This document shows, in pieces, positions 48,206 to 59,689 of a stretch of 64,000 nucleotides of DNA. Position 1 is the stretch's first letter, and every line of letters starts with the position of its first letter. The position numbers were made by a program, and so were the translations under genes. The DNA comes from Puffinus mauretanicus. Lineage: Eukaryota; Chordata; Aves; Procellariiformes; Procellariidae. The notes below the pieces were generated by a model. It worked only from the letters and a program-made list of their open reading frames with translations, was not told the DNA's origin and did not search any database. The DNA lies in assembly GCA_023333565.1 (NCBI GenBank), contig JAJKFH010002646.1, positions 124,001 to 188,000 on the forward strand. Direction: 5' to 3'.

Positions 48206-51200
48206 TATTTAAAATTTAAAAATTCATTTTTTTTTTTTTAATCCTTTTGGTCTTTTAGTCATATTTATGCATATTATACCTTCCTTCAGTATAACTTCCA
48301 GGAAAATTCACTGTACAGGCCTGGACTGCTGAGTGTATAGCTAGGAAAACTTCCTTATAAGAGGTTGGTGGCAAATAAAAACACTAACAGGATGATCAAC
48401 ATATTTTCTCTTTTATAAACTGCCTAGGTTAAGATCCTTAAGACTTTTTATCACAAAGCGTATTTTCTAATTTCTCAGTGATCTGATGGCTATATCTGAA
48501 CCTGCTCCGATTTATCAACATACTACATGCATTATGGACACTAGACCTGGACAAAAACTGGTCATACTTACAGAAGTACAGAAGTAATTTTAATTTCTTA
48601 CTACAACTAATAGCTTCCACAAGGATTAAACTACTGATCTTGGCCATAATACTGAAAAAGGAGTACATGTTTAGCTGGTTGGCTTCAAAGATTGCCAAGC
48701 TCTTTTCAGAGTCTATAACTCACTGGTAAAGCTGTAAGTACACAGGTAGGTACTACACATTCTCCAACTATGTTCTGCATTCTTTTTCTTAGGTTATGGC
48801 TTTCTATTTGGCTGAACTGAAATTCATTTTTCTTCCTTCTGTTCATGCAAACAAGCAATCCATATCTTTGTGTATCAGAACTAACGAAGAAAAGAGAAAA
48901 AAAAAAATATCCTTAGGGAAAGCTAACTTCTGCCTGAGAGAAGAACTTTAAATAAAGTTTAGTTAGATTTACATTGTTTTTATCTTTCCAAAATAAAATT
49001 TAACAAAATTTTCAGTATGTTTCTCCAGATATGCTAACACATTATCTTCATTACAACATTAAAATAAAGAATATCCCACAAAAATCTGAAAAAGCACCAA
49101 ATAATTTACGAACACAGTTGTAATAAGTAAATCATCTCACCAAACTTTTAAATTTCTATTACACCCTTTTTTATGTATCTTCATAGAAAGTGTTAAACCA
49201 TGTAGTTGAGCTCTTTTTAACCCTAAAACGACCATATAAAACTTATTTTCTTAAAAAAACCCGCTATACATGAAAGGTGGTGTCAGATCCAGGCAGTCAT
49301 GTAACATAACTTCAAAATTTGGTGGAACTATTTGGTGTGCACTGTTTAGTGTGACATCTGCTTTTCTCAACTACAAAGTACCTTTGTGGAATAAAAAAGA
49401 AAAACAAAAACTAAACAATATCACAAAGTCTATTTAAGACTTTCAAATAACATTTTGACATTCTTAAAAATGGCTTTTATATCCTTCAGTGGGAGAACAA
49501 GCTCCAGATCATTTAAATTTACTTTAATAATAAGATGTGGTTAAATGTAGAGGCTATTCCAGGAAGGGAAAATGTCACTCCTACCCTTTTAACCCATCTC
49601 ACAGACTTCACTGCCAGATTTCACAACTAGCCCACAATAGGCCCATCGTCTGATTTGTGGAAAAGGCAGGGTCAAGACTTTAAGTGTTTCATTGTGAAAC
49701 AGCATTGCAAATATCCAACTTCCATTTCTCAAAGGAATATTTTCTCATTTATTCAACTAGCATGAAAGAGAAAAGACTTAAACTGGTCTGAAGATTTTTA
49801 GAAACTTTTTTGTATATGTCCAGGAATTTTCTTAAGGTTTATATTTAGATAAATACAGCTCCCTCTAATGTTATTCCAATGCCCATTCTGTGCCATACGC
49901 AAATCAGAAAATGCCAATTGATTTTAACAGCCTAATATCAGTTAAAACCAGGAACGCTTTTTCTGTATTTTGTTTAAGAATTGTTTCCTCAGAGTCTTAA
50001 ATGCCACCATCCTCTCTTTAGGCCTGTCTCTAGGTTTTTTAAGGGGAATAACTTTGGATTCAGATGTTTCCAATTATCCAAATGAATTCTTCATTTTTTT
50101 TTAAGGTTTTCAGAAGGAAACTGATCCTATAAATAGATAACCAACCAAGAGTCAATTATTTCATATATTCCATCCAGTTTTAGATTTAGCAATACCACCA
50201 AGGGGGATCTCAATGGGGTTTGTAATGACTTGATACCACATGCTGGGTTTGTTACTCATGCAGCTTTGATTCTTCTGCTCTTTTACTGCATTGACTTCCA
50301 TGAGGCACTGAAGACAATTAAGCCTTGTTCATTTTTTAAAGTTCTCTCCAAATGCACCTAAAGTAACTCATATTTTTAATATATATTTTAATTATGAATC
50401 TGTCTATGTGTGATGTTCTTTATTCTCTGCTCTCTGAAGTATTGGATAGTAAAAATTACCTCTTTCAAACACAGAAATACAGTTTATACAGCTGCATGTT
50501 GTTGCTCATTGTTTCTTTTATGAACAAAATTTTACTGTTTAATATTATGTATCCTGGGAGTTATACTAAATCATATTTGATATCTTAATAAATGAAAATT
50601 TTTCAAAGTCTTTTTCCTCACTGTTTATAAGTGCAAACTTCTGTTTGTATTAATACTTTTTTGTCCACTGTTTTGCTATTTCTCTGTATTTTTCAAAAAA
50701 GATATGCATATTTTTCTCCCATTGTAATGCAGATAAAGTCAGCTAAGTAAAATACAGCCCTAGAATATGTACAGGATTTATCCCTTAATATTCTCTGTGA
50801 CAGCTAACCTCAGTCAACATGAGGTATTTTCTGTTACTAAGAGAGTGTGAAAAAGCTTGATATAAAAAATGAGATAACTATGACAAAATAATGTCTTCTT
50901 CCTTGTTGAATTGCTCTTGGATTGTGTTATTATTGATAAGTTATACGGTGACCACAGCTATCTGTAGGTGTGGGAATGGGGAACAGTTAAGGTCTCTTGA
51001 TATCCAGCCAGAAAGCTGATTCTGGATTTGTCTTCAGGCCTGCTGTCAAATGACATAAAGAGAAATCCAGTCTTTCACTTACATATCACTAATTTATTTC
51101 TATTATTTGCTTATTTATGTAAAGCCTTATGTTTTACTGTGACTAAATTTATTGACACGCCAAGAGATTTTTTTGGGGTCATATTTGGTTTTGATTTTTT

Positions 51201-51313
51201 TTTTCCTCTGGAAAAATAAACAAGTTTCTGCCCCTTTCTGACACACATCAATCATGGAACCTTGGGATTTGATTATTACAACCACTTTTCAATTTGAATT
51301 TCATTACAATATA
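48206..51313. other. AT-rich non-coding interval
   Basis: No gene or repeat recognised. Confidence 0.6.
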
Positions 51314-53767
51314 CAGAATCATAGAATCATAGAATCATTAAGGTTGGAAAAGACCTCTAAGATCATCGAGTCCAACCGTCAACCCAACACCACCATACCC
51401 ACTAAACCATGTCCCTAAGCACCTCATCTACACGTCTTTTAAATACTTCCAGGGATGGTGACTCAACCACTTCTCTGGGCAGCCTGTTCCAAGGCTTGAC
51501 CACTCTTACAGTAAAGAAATTTCTCCTAATGTCCAATCTAAACCTCCCCTGGCACAACTTGAGGTCATTTCCTCTCGTCCTATCGCTAGTTACTTGGCAG
51601 AAGAGACCAACACCCACCTCGCTACAACCTCCTTTCAGGTAGTTGTAGACCGCGATGAGGTCTCCCCTCAACTTCCTCTTCTCCAGGCTAAACAACCCCA
51701 GTTCCCTCAGCCGCTCCTCAGAAGACTTGTGCTCCAGGCCCTTCACCAGCTTCCTTGCCCTTCTCTGGACATGCTCCAGCACCTCCATGTCCTTCTTGTA
51801 GTGAGGGGCCCAAAATTGAACACAGTATTCGAGGTGCGGCCTCACCAGTGCCGAGTACAGGGGCACGATCACCTCCCTGCTCCTGCTGGCCACACTATTT
51901 CTGATACAGGCCAGGATGCCGTTGGCCTTCTTGGCCACCTGGGCACACTGCTGGCTCATGTTCAGCTGGCTGTCAATCAGCACCCCCAGGTCCTTTTCCT
52001 CTGGGCAGCTTTCCAGCCACTCTTCCCCAAGCCTGTAGTGTTGCCTGGGGTTGTTGTGGCCCAAGTGCAGGACCCGGCACTTGGCCTTGTTGAACCTCAT
52101 ACAGTTGGCCTCAGCCCATCGATCCAGCCTGTCCAGGTCCCTCTGCAGAACCTTCCTACCCTCCAGCAGATCAACACTCCTGCCCAGCTTAGTGTCATCT
52201 GCAAACTTACTGAGGGAGCACTCGACCCCCTCATCCAGATCATTGACAAAGATATTGAGCAGGACCGGCCCCAGTACTGAGCCCTGGGGAACACCGCTCG
52301 TGACCGGCCACCAACTGGATTTAACTCCGTTCACCACAACTCTCTGCGCCCGGCCGTCCAGCCAGTTTTTTACCCAGCGAAGAGTGTACCTGTCTATGCC
52401 GTGAGCCGCCAGTTTCTTTAGGAGAATGCTGTGGGAGACAGTGTCAAAGGCTTTACTGAAGTCCAGGTAGACCACATCCACAGCCTTTCCCTCATCCACT
52501 AAGAGGGTCACCTGCTCATAGAAGGAGATCAGGTTGGTTAAGCAGGACCTGCCTTCCATGAACCCATGCTGGCTGGGCCTGATCCCCTGGTTGTCCCACA
52601 CATGGCTTGTCAGCGCCCTCAAAACAAACCGCTCCATAATCTTCCCCGTCACTGAGGTCAGGCTGACCAGCTTGTAGTTCCCCGGATCCTCCTTCTGGCC
52701 CTCCTTGTAGATGGGTGTCACATTGGCAAGCCTCCAGTCATCCGGGACCTCTCCTGTTAACCAGGACTGCTGGTAAATAATGGAGAGTGGCTTGGCAAGC
52801 TCCTCCGCCAGCTCCCTCAGCACCCTCGGGTGGATCCCATCCGGCCCCATAGACTTGTGAACATCCAGGTGGCATAGCAGGTCATTAACTTCTTCCTCTT
52901 GGATTATGGGGGGTTTATCCTGCTCGCCTTCCCTGTCTTCCAGCTCAGGGGGCTGAGTACCCTGGGGATAACTGCTCTGACTATTGAAGACTGAGGCAAA
53001 GAAGGCGTTGAGTACCTCAGCCTTATCCTCGTCTTTCATGGCAATGTTCCCCCCTGCATCTAATAGAGGATGGAGATTCTCCTTGGCTCTCCTTTTGTCA
53101 TTAATATACTTGTAAAAGCATTTTTTGTTGTCTCTCATGACAGTGGCCAGGTTGAGTTCTAGCTGGGCTTTTGCCTTTCTAATTTCCTCTCTGCATGACC
53201 TAACGAGATCCCTGTACTCTTCCTGAGTTGCCTGTCCCTTCTTCCAAAGGTGGTAAACTCTCCTTTTTTTCCTGAGTCCCAGCCAGAGCTCCCAGTTCAG
53301 CCAGGCTGGTCGTCTTCCCCACCCGTTCTTCTTACAGCACATGGGGACAGCCTGCTCCTGCGCCTTTAAGACTTCCTTCTTGAAGAACGTCCAGCCTTCC
53401 TGGACCCCTTTGCCCTTCAGGACACTCTCCCAAGGGACCCTCTCGACCAGTGTCCTGAGCAGGCCAAAGTCCGCCCTCCGGAAGTCCATAGTAGCGGTTT
53501 TGCTGGCCCCCCTCCTTACTTCACTAAGTATTGAGTATTCTACCATTTCATGGTCGCTAAGCCCAAGCCGGCCTCCGACCACCACATCTCCCACCAGTCC
53601 TTCTCTGTTTGTGAACAGCAGGTCAAGCGAGGCACCTGCCCTGGTAGGCTTGCTTACCAGCTGCGTCAGGAAGTTATCTTCCACACACTCCAGGAACCTC
53701 CTCGACTGTTTCCTTTCTGCCATGTGGTATTTCCAGCAGACGTCTGGAAAGTTGAAGTTCCCCAATA
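51314..53767 (-). mobile_element. CR1 LINE, 2.45 kb, 5'-truncated in the endonuclease
   Basis: This is the longest CR1 in the window. On the minus strand it begins at the endonuclease GDFN-type box (here GNFNFPD) and covers the endonuclease end, the full RT domain and the C-terminal domain. The short 3' UTR ends in TTCTATGATTCTATGATTCTG (51314-51334). The whole ORF2 portion is uninterrupted. Its 3' part is nearly identical to the copies at 19210, 23741 and 41800, so all four belong to one recently active subfamily. Confidence 0.96.
51402..53765 (-). CDS. CR1 ORF2 fragment: endonuclease C-terminus plus complete reverse transcriptase
   Basis: The open frame spans 787 codons and ends at the normal CR1 stop. 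Residues 1-85 are the end of the APE-type endonuclease, with SDH at 70-72. The catalytic Asn/Asp box at residues 2-5 reads GNFN instead of GDFN. The RT domain follows from about 285: LDFSKAFD motif A with the aspartate at 435, SGVPQGS at 490-496 and FADD at 521-524. After it comes the Cys/Trp-containing C-terminal domain. The first codon is TTG at the truncation point, so there is no real start and the 5' half of the protein is missing. Such a protein would prime reverse transcription at a DNA nick. Without the upstream endonuclease this copy cannot move by itself. Confidence 0.95.
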   Translation of the reverse strand: MGNFNFPDVCWKYHMAERKQSRRFLECVEDNFLTQLVSKPTRAGASLDLLFTNREGLVGDVVVGGRLGLSDHEMVEYSILSEVRRGASKTATMDFRRADFGLLRTLVERVPWESVLKGKGVQEGWTFFKKEVLKAQEQAVPMCCKKNGWGRRPAWLNWELWLGLRKKRRVYHLWKKGQATQEEYRDLVRSCREEIRKAKAQLELNLATVMRDNKKCFYKYINDKRRAKENLHPLLDAGGNIAMKDEDKAEVLNAFFASVFNSQSSYPQGTQPPELEDREGEQDKPPIIQEEEVNDLLCHLDVHKSMGPDGIHPRVLRELAEELAKPLSIIYQQSWLTGEVPDDWRLANVTPIYKEGQKEDPGNYKLVSLTSVTGKIMERFVLRALTSHVWDNQGIRPSQHGFMEGRSCLTNLISFYEQVTLLVDEGKAVDVVYLDFSKAFDTVSHSILLKKLAAHGIDRYTLRWVKNWLDGRAQRVVVNGVKSSWWPVTSGVPQGSVLGPVLLNIFVNDLDEGVECSLSKFADDTKLGRSVDLLEGRKVLQRDLDRLDRWAEANCMRFNKAKCRVLHLGHNNPRQHYRLGEEWLESCPEEKDLGVLIDSQLNMSQQCAQVAKKANGILACIRNSVASRSREVIVPLYSALVRPHLEYCVQFWAPHYKKDMEVLEHVQRRARKLVKGLEHKSSEERLRELGLFSLEKRKLRGDLIAVYNYLKGGCSEVGVGLFCQVTSDRTRGNDLKLCQGRFRLDIRRNFFTVRVVKPWNRLPREVVESPSLEVFKRRVDEVLRDMV

Positions 53768-54522
53768 AATTATAAATTATTCGTGACTACTATTTTTAAA
53801 TGGTGGCCTGATTGCTCTATGACACAGAAGTTCTTGCCTGTCAGAGCTGGATTCAGGGTGCCTTATTGACCTTGCATAACTCTCATATGCAATATGAAGC
53901 TGCTCCCATCAAGGAACATGCAGCCTTTGGTGGGACATCTAGTCCTCCTAAAAGGAACAATGAAATTCTCCACAAAGCAGACAGAATGCAAAACACAATG
54001 AAGCCCTGTGGAGCTCCTCAGTGACATCAAATCTACGTACATGAGTGTCTGTGTCTCACCCCTGACTGTATAGGCAAGCATTAAGAAGTATTGCATGTCC
54101 TGAGAAAACCTCTGCGATTGTTTATGTTAATATTAAAACAGCAGATCAAATTATAGTTATTTAAACAGTATAGCAAGTTACAGTGACAGCATATATCAAA
54201 CAATTATGGGGCAATGTCCAGTAAGTTTTATTTATTTTATCATGCAAAATCAACGTTACATCAAGGCAATGCATAATAAACTAATAAGAAAGGGATGAAA
54301 AATAGTATAATATGATAAGCTAGTGCAAGAAAAATGTTCAGGACCAGGCATCATATCAACGTAAATACTGGAAAAAGACATTCAACTTACTTTCTTTATC
54401 TTTTTCTTTTTTCTGTACAGCCGTTAACCCACAAGATTGTTTCCCAGATATACTGAGTTTGAAGTAATCACTAGACTCACTGTTTTACCTAATGGCATTC
54501 TTATCAATTTGTTCAAGACTTA
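53768..54522. other. Non-coding interval
   Basis: No gene recognised. A 70-codon ORF (53812-54024) overlaps a somewhat less AT-rich patch and has no known motif. Confidence 0.55.
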
Positions 54523-55119
54523 TGTCATGGTTTAACCTCAGCCGGCAACTAAGCGCCACACAGCTGCTCGCTCACTCCCCCCTGGTGGGATGGGGGAGAG
54601 AATGGGAAGAGTAAAAGTGAGAAAACTCATGGGTTGAGATAAAGAAAGTTTAATAGGTAAAGCAAAAGCTGCCCATGTAAGCAAAGCAGAACAAGGAATT
54701 CGTTCACTACTTCCCATCAGCAGGCAGGTGTTCAGCCATCTCCAGGAAAACAGGGCTCCATCACACATAACGGTTACTTGGGAAGACAAACACCATCACT
54801 TTGAATGTTCCACCCTTCTTTCTTCTTCCCCCAGCTTTATATGCTGAGCATGACGTCATATGGTATGGAATATCCCTTTGGTCAGTTGGGGTCAGCTGTC
54901 CCAGGTGTGTCCCCTCCCAACTTCTTGTGCACCCCCAGCCTACTTGCTGATGGGGTGGGGTGAGAAGCAGAAAAGTCCTTGACGTTGTGTAAGCACTGCT
55001 CAGCAATAACGAATACATCCCTGTATTAGCAACACTGTTTTCAGCACAAATCCAAAACATAGTCCCATACAAGCTACTACGGAAAAAAAATCAACTCTAT
55101 CCCGGTCAAAACCAGCACA
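54523..55119 (-). mobile_element. Solo LTR with CRE and TATA box
   Basis: The 597-bp block begins TGTCATGG and ends CCAGCACA. Flanks ACTTA (54518-54522) and GCTTA (55120-55124) agree at four of five positions, consistent with a decayed 5-bp duplication. On the minus strand it holds a perfect CRE, TGACGTCA (54851-54858), a TATAAA box (54836-54841) and an ATTAAA-type signal near 54649. It is of the same subfamily as the solo LTR at 10976-11552. Confidence 0.93.
54836..54858 (-). promoter_or_regulatory. LTR core promoter: CRE plus TATA box
   Basis: TGACGTCA lies 9 bp upstream of TATAAA on the minus strand. This is a compact retroviral promoter arrangement (CREB/ATF site next to TATA). Transcription would run leftwards. 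The CRE is perfect in this copy, while the other LTRs in the window have TGATGTCA or TGATATCA. Confidence 0.6.
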
Positions 55120-56757
55120 GCTTACCAGAATTAGCAGTGTTCCATTACCCACCATTCTCCTATAAATAACTAGTATTGCTGATTGGGCTAGGTGTAAATT
55201 GTAAATAAGTTAATTAAAGACCATTTTATCATTTATCACTATCAGTAAGTTTGAACAAAACATTTCCATTTCCATGGAAGATTATACTATATGTAATAAG
55301 TACTGTAGGGTTTCTATCTCATATTCTGCTGACTTTTAATGTTTCTGAGAAATAGCTGAGAACTGCAAAGACAAATCCGTTTATCTTTCTAAGGTTTACA
55401 TGTAAAGTTCCAAGCAATAATTGATTTACATGATAGTCTGTTGTTGTATGAGACATCTTCTTAAAGTTTTGTCCTCTAAACTCAGCCTTCTACTGTTTGG
55501 AAATTAAGGTTAAATATTCAAGGGTTTTTTTCTTTGCTTTTTTTTTTTCCCCCCTCTATTATGGCACTGTAACCACTTCACATATCAAGATTACATCCAC
55601 TAGCACTGTTTTATAGCTCTGTCTGTAAGGTAATCTGCGAAGTACAGCAAGAGAGAAAAATAGTAAGAGAAGTTTTTTCTTCTGACACCAGTTGATTTAT
55701 ATGGAGTTGCACAGAACTAAATCATCACGCAGCATAGCCTCTTCTCATGATTAAATCAAGTAATATAGATTGACTGTAGTAATTAGAGTACTTAGAGTAC
55801 TAGTTCATTCTAGATATTAAAGAAGGAACAATATCTGGAAAGACAGGCATTGAGAGGTTGGGGAAGAAAATGATGCTTTACTCACTTCACTTTTAACAGT
55901 ATCCAGAAATACATATTTTATGAAAAACTTAACTATGAATCAGGATGGGACTGTGGAGGCTGATGAGAAAGCTTGAATCAGTCATGTGGGCTACATCAGA
56001 AAAAGCATAAAATAATTTTGTAGATCAGATACAGATGAAAATCTGAATATAGTGAAGAGATAAAATACATCACTACAGTGAAAGCAAAGGATAGAGACGT
56101 ATAGAGAGTTAAATATAATGGCAGATTAGGGACTAGTAAAGAAGTTTTAATAGAAGATGTTATCCTTCAAACTGACAGGCATAGGGACTTCTGATGAGAT
56201 CACGAGGTGGGGATAAGCTTAACTGTAAACACAGGTGAGATGATAAGCAGCATGGCAATTTCCATTCATATTTTGATGATGTGAATAGAATATAATGACC
56301 GTATCTTCAGATTTCTACAGGGAAAAAGGTTTGCTCAGTCCTCTCAGACTGAGTAGTCTGCCTTTTTAACCCACTTCATTCTTAATCTATAGAGATGAGA
56401 ATGGAGTTTGTATAAATTATCCAAATCATTCATTGTACATTTCTCCAGTTTATCTATACAGGGAATGTTACCAAAAAAAACACAAAACCAAGCAAACAAA
56501 CAAAAAAAAACCCAAAACAAACCAAAACAGGAAAGGAGAGTAGTGTCATAGAAGGAATTTTAAGAGAGTTACTGAAAGTCTTTAAGACCTGCCCTGACAA
56601 TTCAATACAGCTGGAACTGCAGTAAGGTCTGCTGGAGAACCTCTTCTTCAGGAGATAATGAAAATTTGTTCATGTAGGGCTACTTGATAAGTGTGGCATA
56701 AGACCTTGGGCTCTATAACAGATTTTTTTTTTTCTAATTTAAGAGGTTATATAGGAC
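55120..56757. other. AT-rich non-coding interval
   Basis: No gene recognised. It includes an A/C-rich low-complexity stretch (56472-56530) and T-runs. Confidence 0.6.
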
Positions 56758-56940
56758 TGTCGTGTTTTAACCTGGCAGGCAGCCAAATACCACGCAGCCA
56801 CTCGCTCACTCCCCCCCTCCCCAGTGGGACGGGGAGAGAATCGGAAGGGTAAGAATGAGAAAAACTCATGGGTTGAGATAAAGACAGTTTAATAGAACAG
56901 AAAAGGGAAAATAATAATGATAATGATAGAATATACAAAA
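56758..56940 (-). mobile_element. LTR fragment (R/U5 part), truncated and fused to U6
   Basis: About 183 bp match the end of the provirus-type LTR (TGTCGTG start on the + strand, TTTAATAGAACAGAAAAGGG, then AATGATAGAATATACAAAA). The match ends precisely where U6-derived sequence begins. In the complete LTRs the sequence continues with ATGAGTGATGCAC. The upstream U3 part is absent. Confidence 0.9.
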
Positions 56941-56994
56941 AATATGGAATGCTTCATGAATTTGCGTGTCATCCTTGCACAGGGGCCATACTAA
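56937..56994 (-). pseudogene. U6 snRNA 3'-end pseudogene
   Basis: On the minus strand this is the last roughly 54 nt of U6 snRNA plus its terminal T-run, with four mismatches. Three of these are at former CpG sites (for example ATTCATGAAG for ATTCGTGAAG). Similarity stops after TTAGTATGGCCCC, so the 5' half, the U6 promoter and the central catalytic region are absent. It is a processed fragment and not a working spliceosomal RNA gene. Confidence 0.9.
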
Positions 56995-58029
56995 GAAATA
57001 AAACTCATTTGTGACATGAGTAGAAATTCTGTGTGTGATTTGTATATGCTTTGGAAACTCCTGATAGCCAGGATGGTCCCCTTTCCAGTAATACTTTTTG
57101 TCCTTCTCCTCCATCATATAGTGATTAAAGTGTAAGTATTGTTGCATATTTGAGCGCTGGTTAGCTTTACACAGAGAAATACATCCTATCAATTATGACA
57201 AATCTACCTCTTGGTGAAATACACTATTCATCTACAAAAGAGGACATATTCTAAATTATAGAGACCTTCACTTGATGAATACCATGTGATTTTTTTTGGT
57301 TCTGACATCAATTTATTGTTTCATGTGTTATTGCTAATATACTACACATAAAATTGTTCTTTATATGAAATTATATGAATTTTAAGTTTTAACATTTTAG
57401 TTATATATTGCTATCAACTGTCTACCAACTCTGATTTATTTCTTGACCAGAAAAAATGACATGAACTCACTGAAGTTCTAAATGATCCTTTTTTGCAAAA
57501 GCATTTCATATACGGTATAGATGAAGAATAAAGTGACAAAATTTTATTGAACATTATGAACTCAGCTAAAGGAAAAGGAAATTAAACACATTAAAAAGTA
57601 GCTGTCCACCTTGTTCTTGAACCTCTTTCTTCATACAGAGGATTTTCTATTATCCTTTGTAAAAAAAAAAGAAAAGAAAAGAAAAGAACAGCACAGCTTA
57701 CTGAAGATATGTGTATACAAAATAAATTCAATAAATTCAATTAATTTCTCCTTTCTTCTTCCATCTAATAATATTCAAGGTAGACTTGAATGAAACTTCT
57801 TTCACAGCTCCTTTCAGCCTATGAATGGGCAGTAAGAGAGCTGTTTGTTTGGTTTTTTTTTCTCCTAGAATCTGTAGTTTACATTATGCCTGGCATACTA
57901 AACATATTTGTTTATTAGTCCAGGGAAAATAAAAAATATTTATTCTTTGGTCTATGAACAAGTTTCTGCATTTTCCTGAGTTTTTCCTTAAAGACATTGT
58001 TCTGCTATCTTATGAATTCTAAGTTGAGC

Positions 58030-58063
<34 letters not shown>

Positions 58064-58134
58064 TGAGACTTAGAGCCTCCACAGACAGTTCTATAGTTGA
58101 GAAATTCCCTTTAAAAACACATTTATAAGAGTAA
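56995..58134. other. AT-rich non-coding interval
   Basis: No gene recognised. It has an AAAAG-type microsatellite (57661-57688) and a pure A-run of 26 (58031-58056). Confidence 0.6.
58031..58056. repeat. Poly(A) run of 26
   Basis: Uninterrupted A-tract about 80 bp before the CR1 block at 58135. It is in the wrong place to be a CR1 tail, because CR1 does not end in poly(A). Confidence 0.85.
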
Positions 58135-58945
58135 ACACAATGCCTTATGGTTATTTTGCCAGGGTAGGGTCATCTGGATTCTACCTTTTCTGGGAAATGG
58201 CCATGACTGGGTGCCTCTCTGGAGTGCATGCATGTGCACTAACGCATGCAGCATGGGGAGCAAATGGGAGGAATTCGAGGTCAGAGTGCTGTGGCAGGGC
58301 TACAATTTCTTGGGATCATAGAGATGTGGTAGTACAGCTCACATGGTTGGATTGCTGCCATGGATGGGTATGAGCTTTGTAGGAACGAGAGACCAGGAGA
58401 GCAAGGGAGTTGCCCTTTATGTGAGAGAACAGTGGGGATGTGTGGACCTTTGCCCAGAGGCAGATGCTGAGCCAAATGAGAGCTTAGGGGTGGGGAATAA
58501 AGGGCAAACCAAAGTCTGGGTGTCTGCTACGGACTGGCTGGGCAGAAAAAAGTGGGTGAGGCCTTCTTCAGACAATTGGAAGAAGCCTCATGTTTGTAGG
58601 CTCTGGTCCTCATGGGGAACTTGAACCACTCTAACACCTGCTCAAAGGACAACAAGGCACAAGCAGTCCAGGTTTCTAGTGTGCATTGATGGCAAGTTCC
58701 TAATACAGGTGATAGAGAAGATGACAAGGGGATACTTGCTGCTGAACCTCATGCTTACAAATGAGTTAAAACTGTTCAGGGATGTGAAGGTGAGAGGCAG
58801 TGTAGGCTGCAGTGATCGTGAGGTAGTGGAGTTGAGGATCCTGAGAGGAGGGAACAAGGCAAAAAAACAGGGTAACAACCTTAGATGTAAAGAGAGGGAT
58901 TTTGGCCTGTTCAGAGATCTGCTTGGAAGAATCCCAGTAAGAAGA
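58135..58945 (+). mobile_element. Old CR1 LINE block: endonuclease region of ORF2
   Basis: This matches the CR1 APE-type endonuclease region in order: GKWEEFEVRVLWQG, then GVALYVREQW, then the GDFN-box region (now TGGGGAACTTGAACCACT), LNLMLTNELKLFRDVKVRGS and CSDREVVELRIL, where His of the SDH box has become Arg. Many stops and shifts are present. It ends near CTTGGAAGAATCCC without entering RT. CR1 copies normally keep their 3' end, so this is either the front part of a rearranged element or a fragment. Confidence 0.85.
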
Positions 58946-59689
58946 ATTGTGTCTCTGACTTGGTTATTGGGATTCCCTTGCCTGCCATTGTGCTTCTTGC
59001 TCTGGTGTTTGTGGAGAGCAGTCTTTAATCACATAACCTAACTCTATTTCCTTTTTGATAGGAAAATTTATGTTTTTGGAAGTATATGTTAACTGTCAAG
59101 AAGATGACAAATATGAAAAAGTCATTTTCCATGATTCTCTGAAGACCAATAACTTTAATTCCTACCTTACCCAACTTCACTGCTAGTCAGTTAGTCACTG
59201 CCAATATAATAACTGACGAGATAATTTGGGTGGCGCTACCCACAACATTCTTACACCTACTTGTTGTGGTAGAGAGATAGAAGAAATTCAAAGAGATTCC
59301 TCTCACTGCCTTTCTCAATTTTGTCTTTTTCTTCCCACCACTCTCTTACGATTGTACATTAAAAGAAAGGATATATCCCTGTCATAATTCAAGCCTTTGT
59401 GGATCAGCATGACATCTTATTGCCATCATTAATTGCTGTGCCATGATTCTGATGCTCTTATTTCCACAAGTCTTGCCCAGTCAAAGAATGTACGAAGACA
59501 AATGTATGCCCTATTGAAAGGGATTTCCCATCCTCAAATTTATCTCACTATTACTGTCTTTCCCAAGTTTGCAGTATAACTATTACCAGTCCTGTCTTTT
59601 TCCATGAACCCTCTGTAGAAAATCAATGCAGGAACTTCTACGTTTTCTCTACTGTGCTATGTCGTGATCACCCCTATTGCATGATGCCA
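58946..59689. other. Non-CR1 sequence between two CR1 blocks
   Basis: About 744 bp with no CR1 similarity that I can see, where the CR1 RT domain would be expected if the flanking blocks were one element. It is AT-rich. The segment 59009-59042 resembles 40991-41023. Confidence 0.5.

Noticed and set aside
56937..56994. Functional U6 snRNA gene
   Set aside because: Only the last ~54 nt remain, with mutations. The 5' half and promoter elements are missing.
58031..58056. Poly(A) tail of a processed pseudogene
   Set aside because: No gene-derived body is recognised upstream, and CR1 downstream does not use a poly(A) tail.
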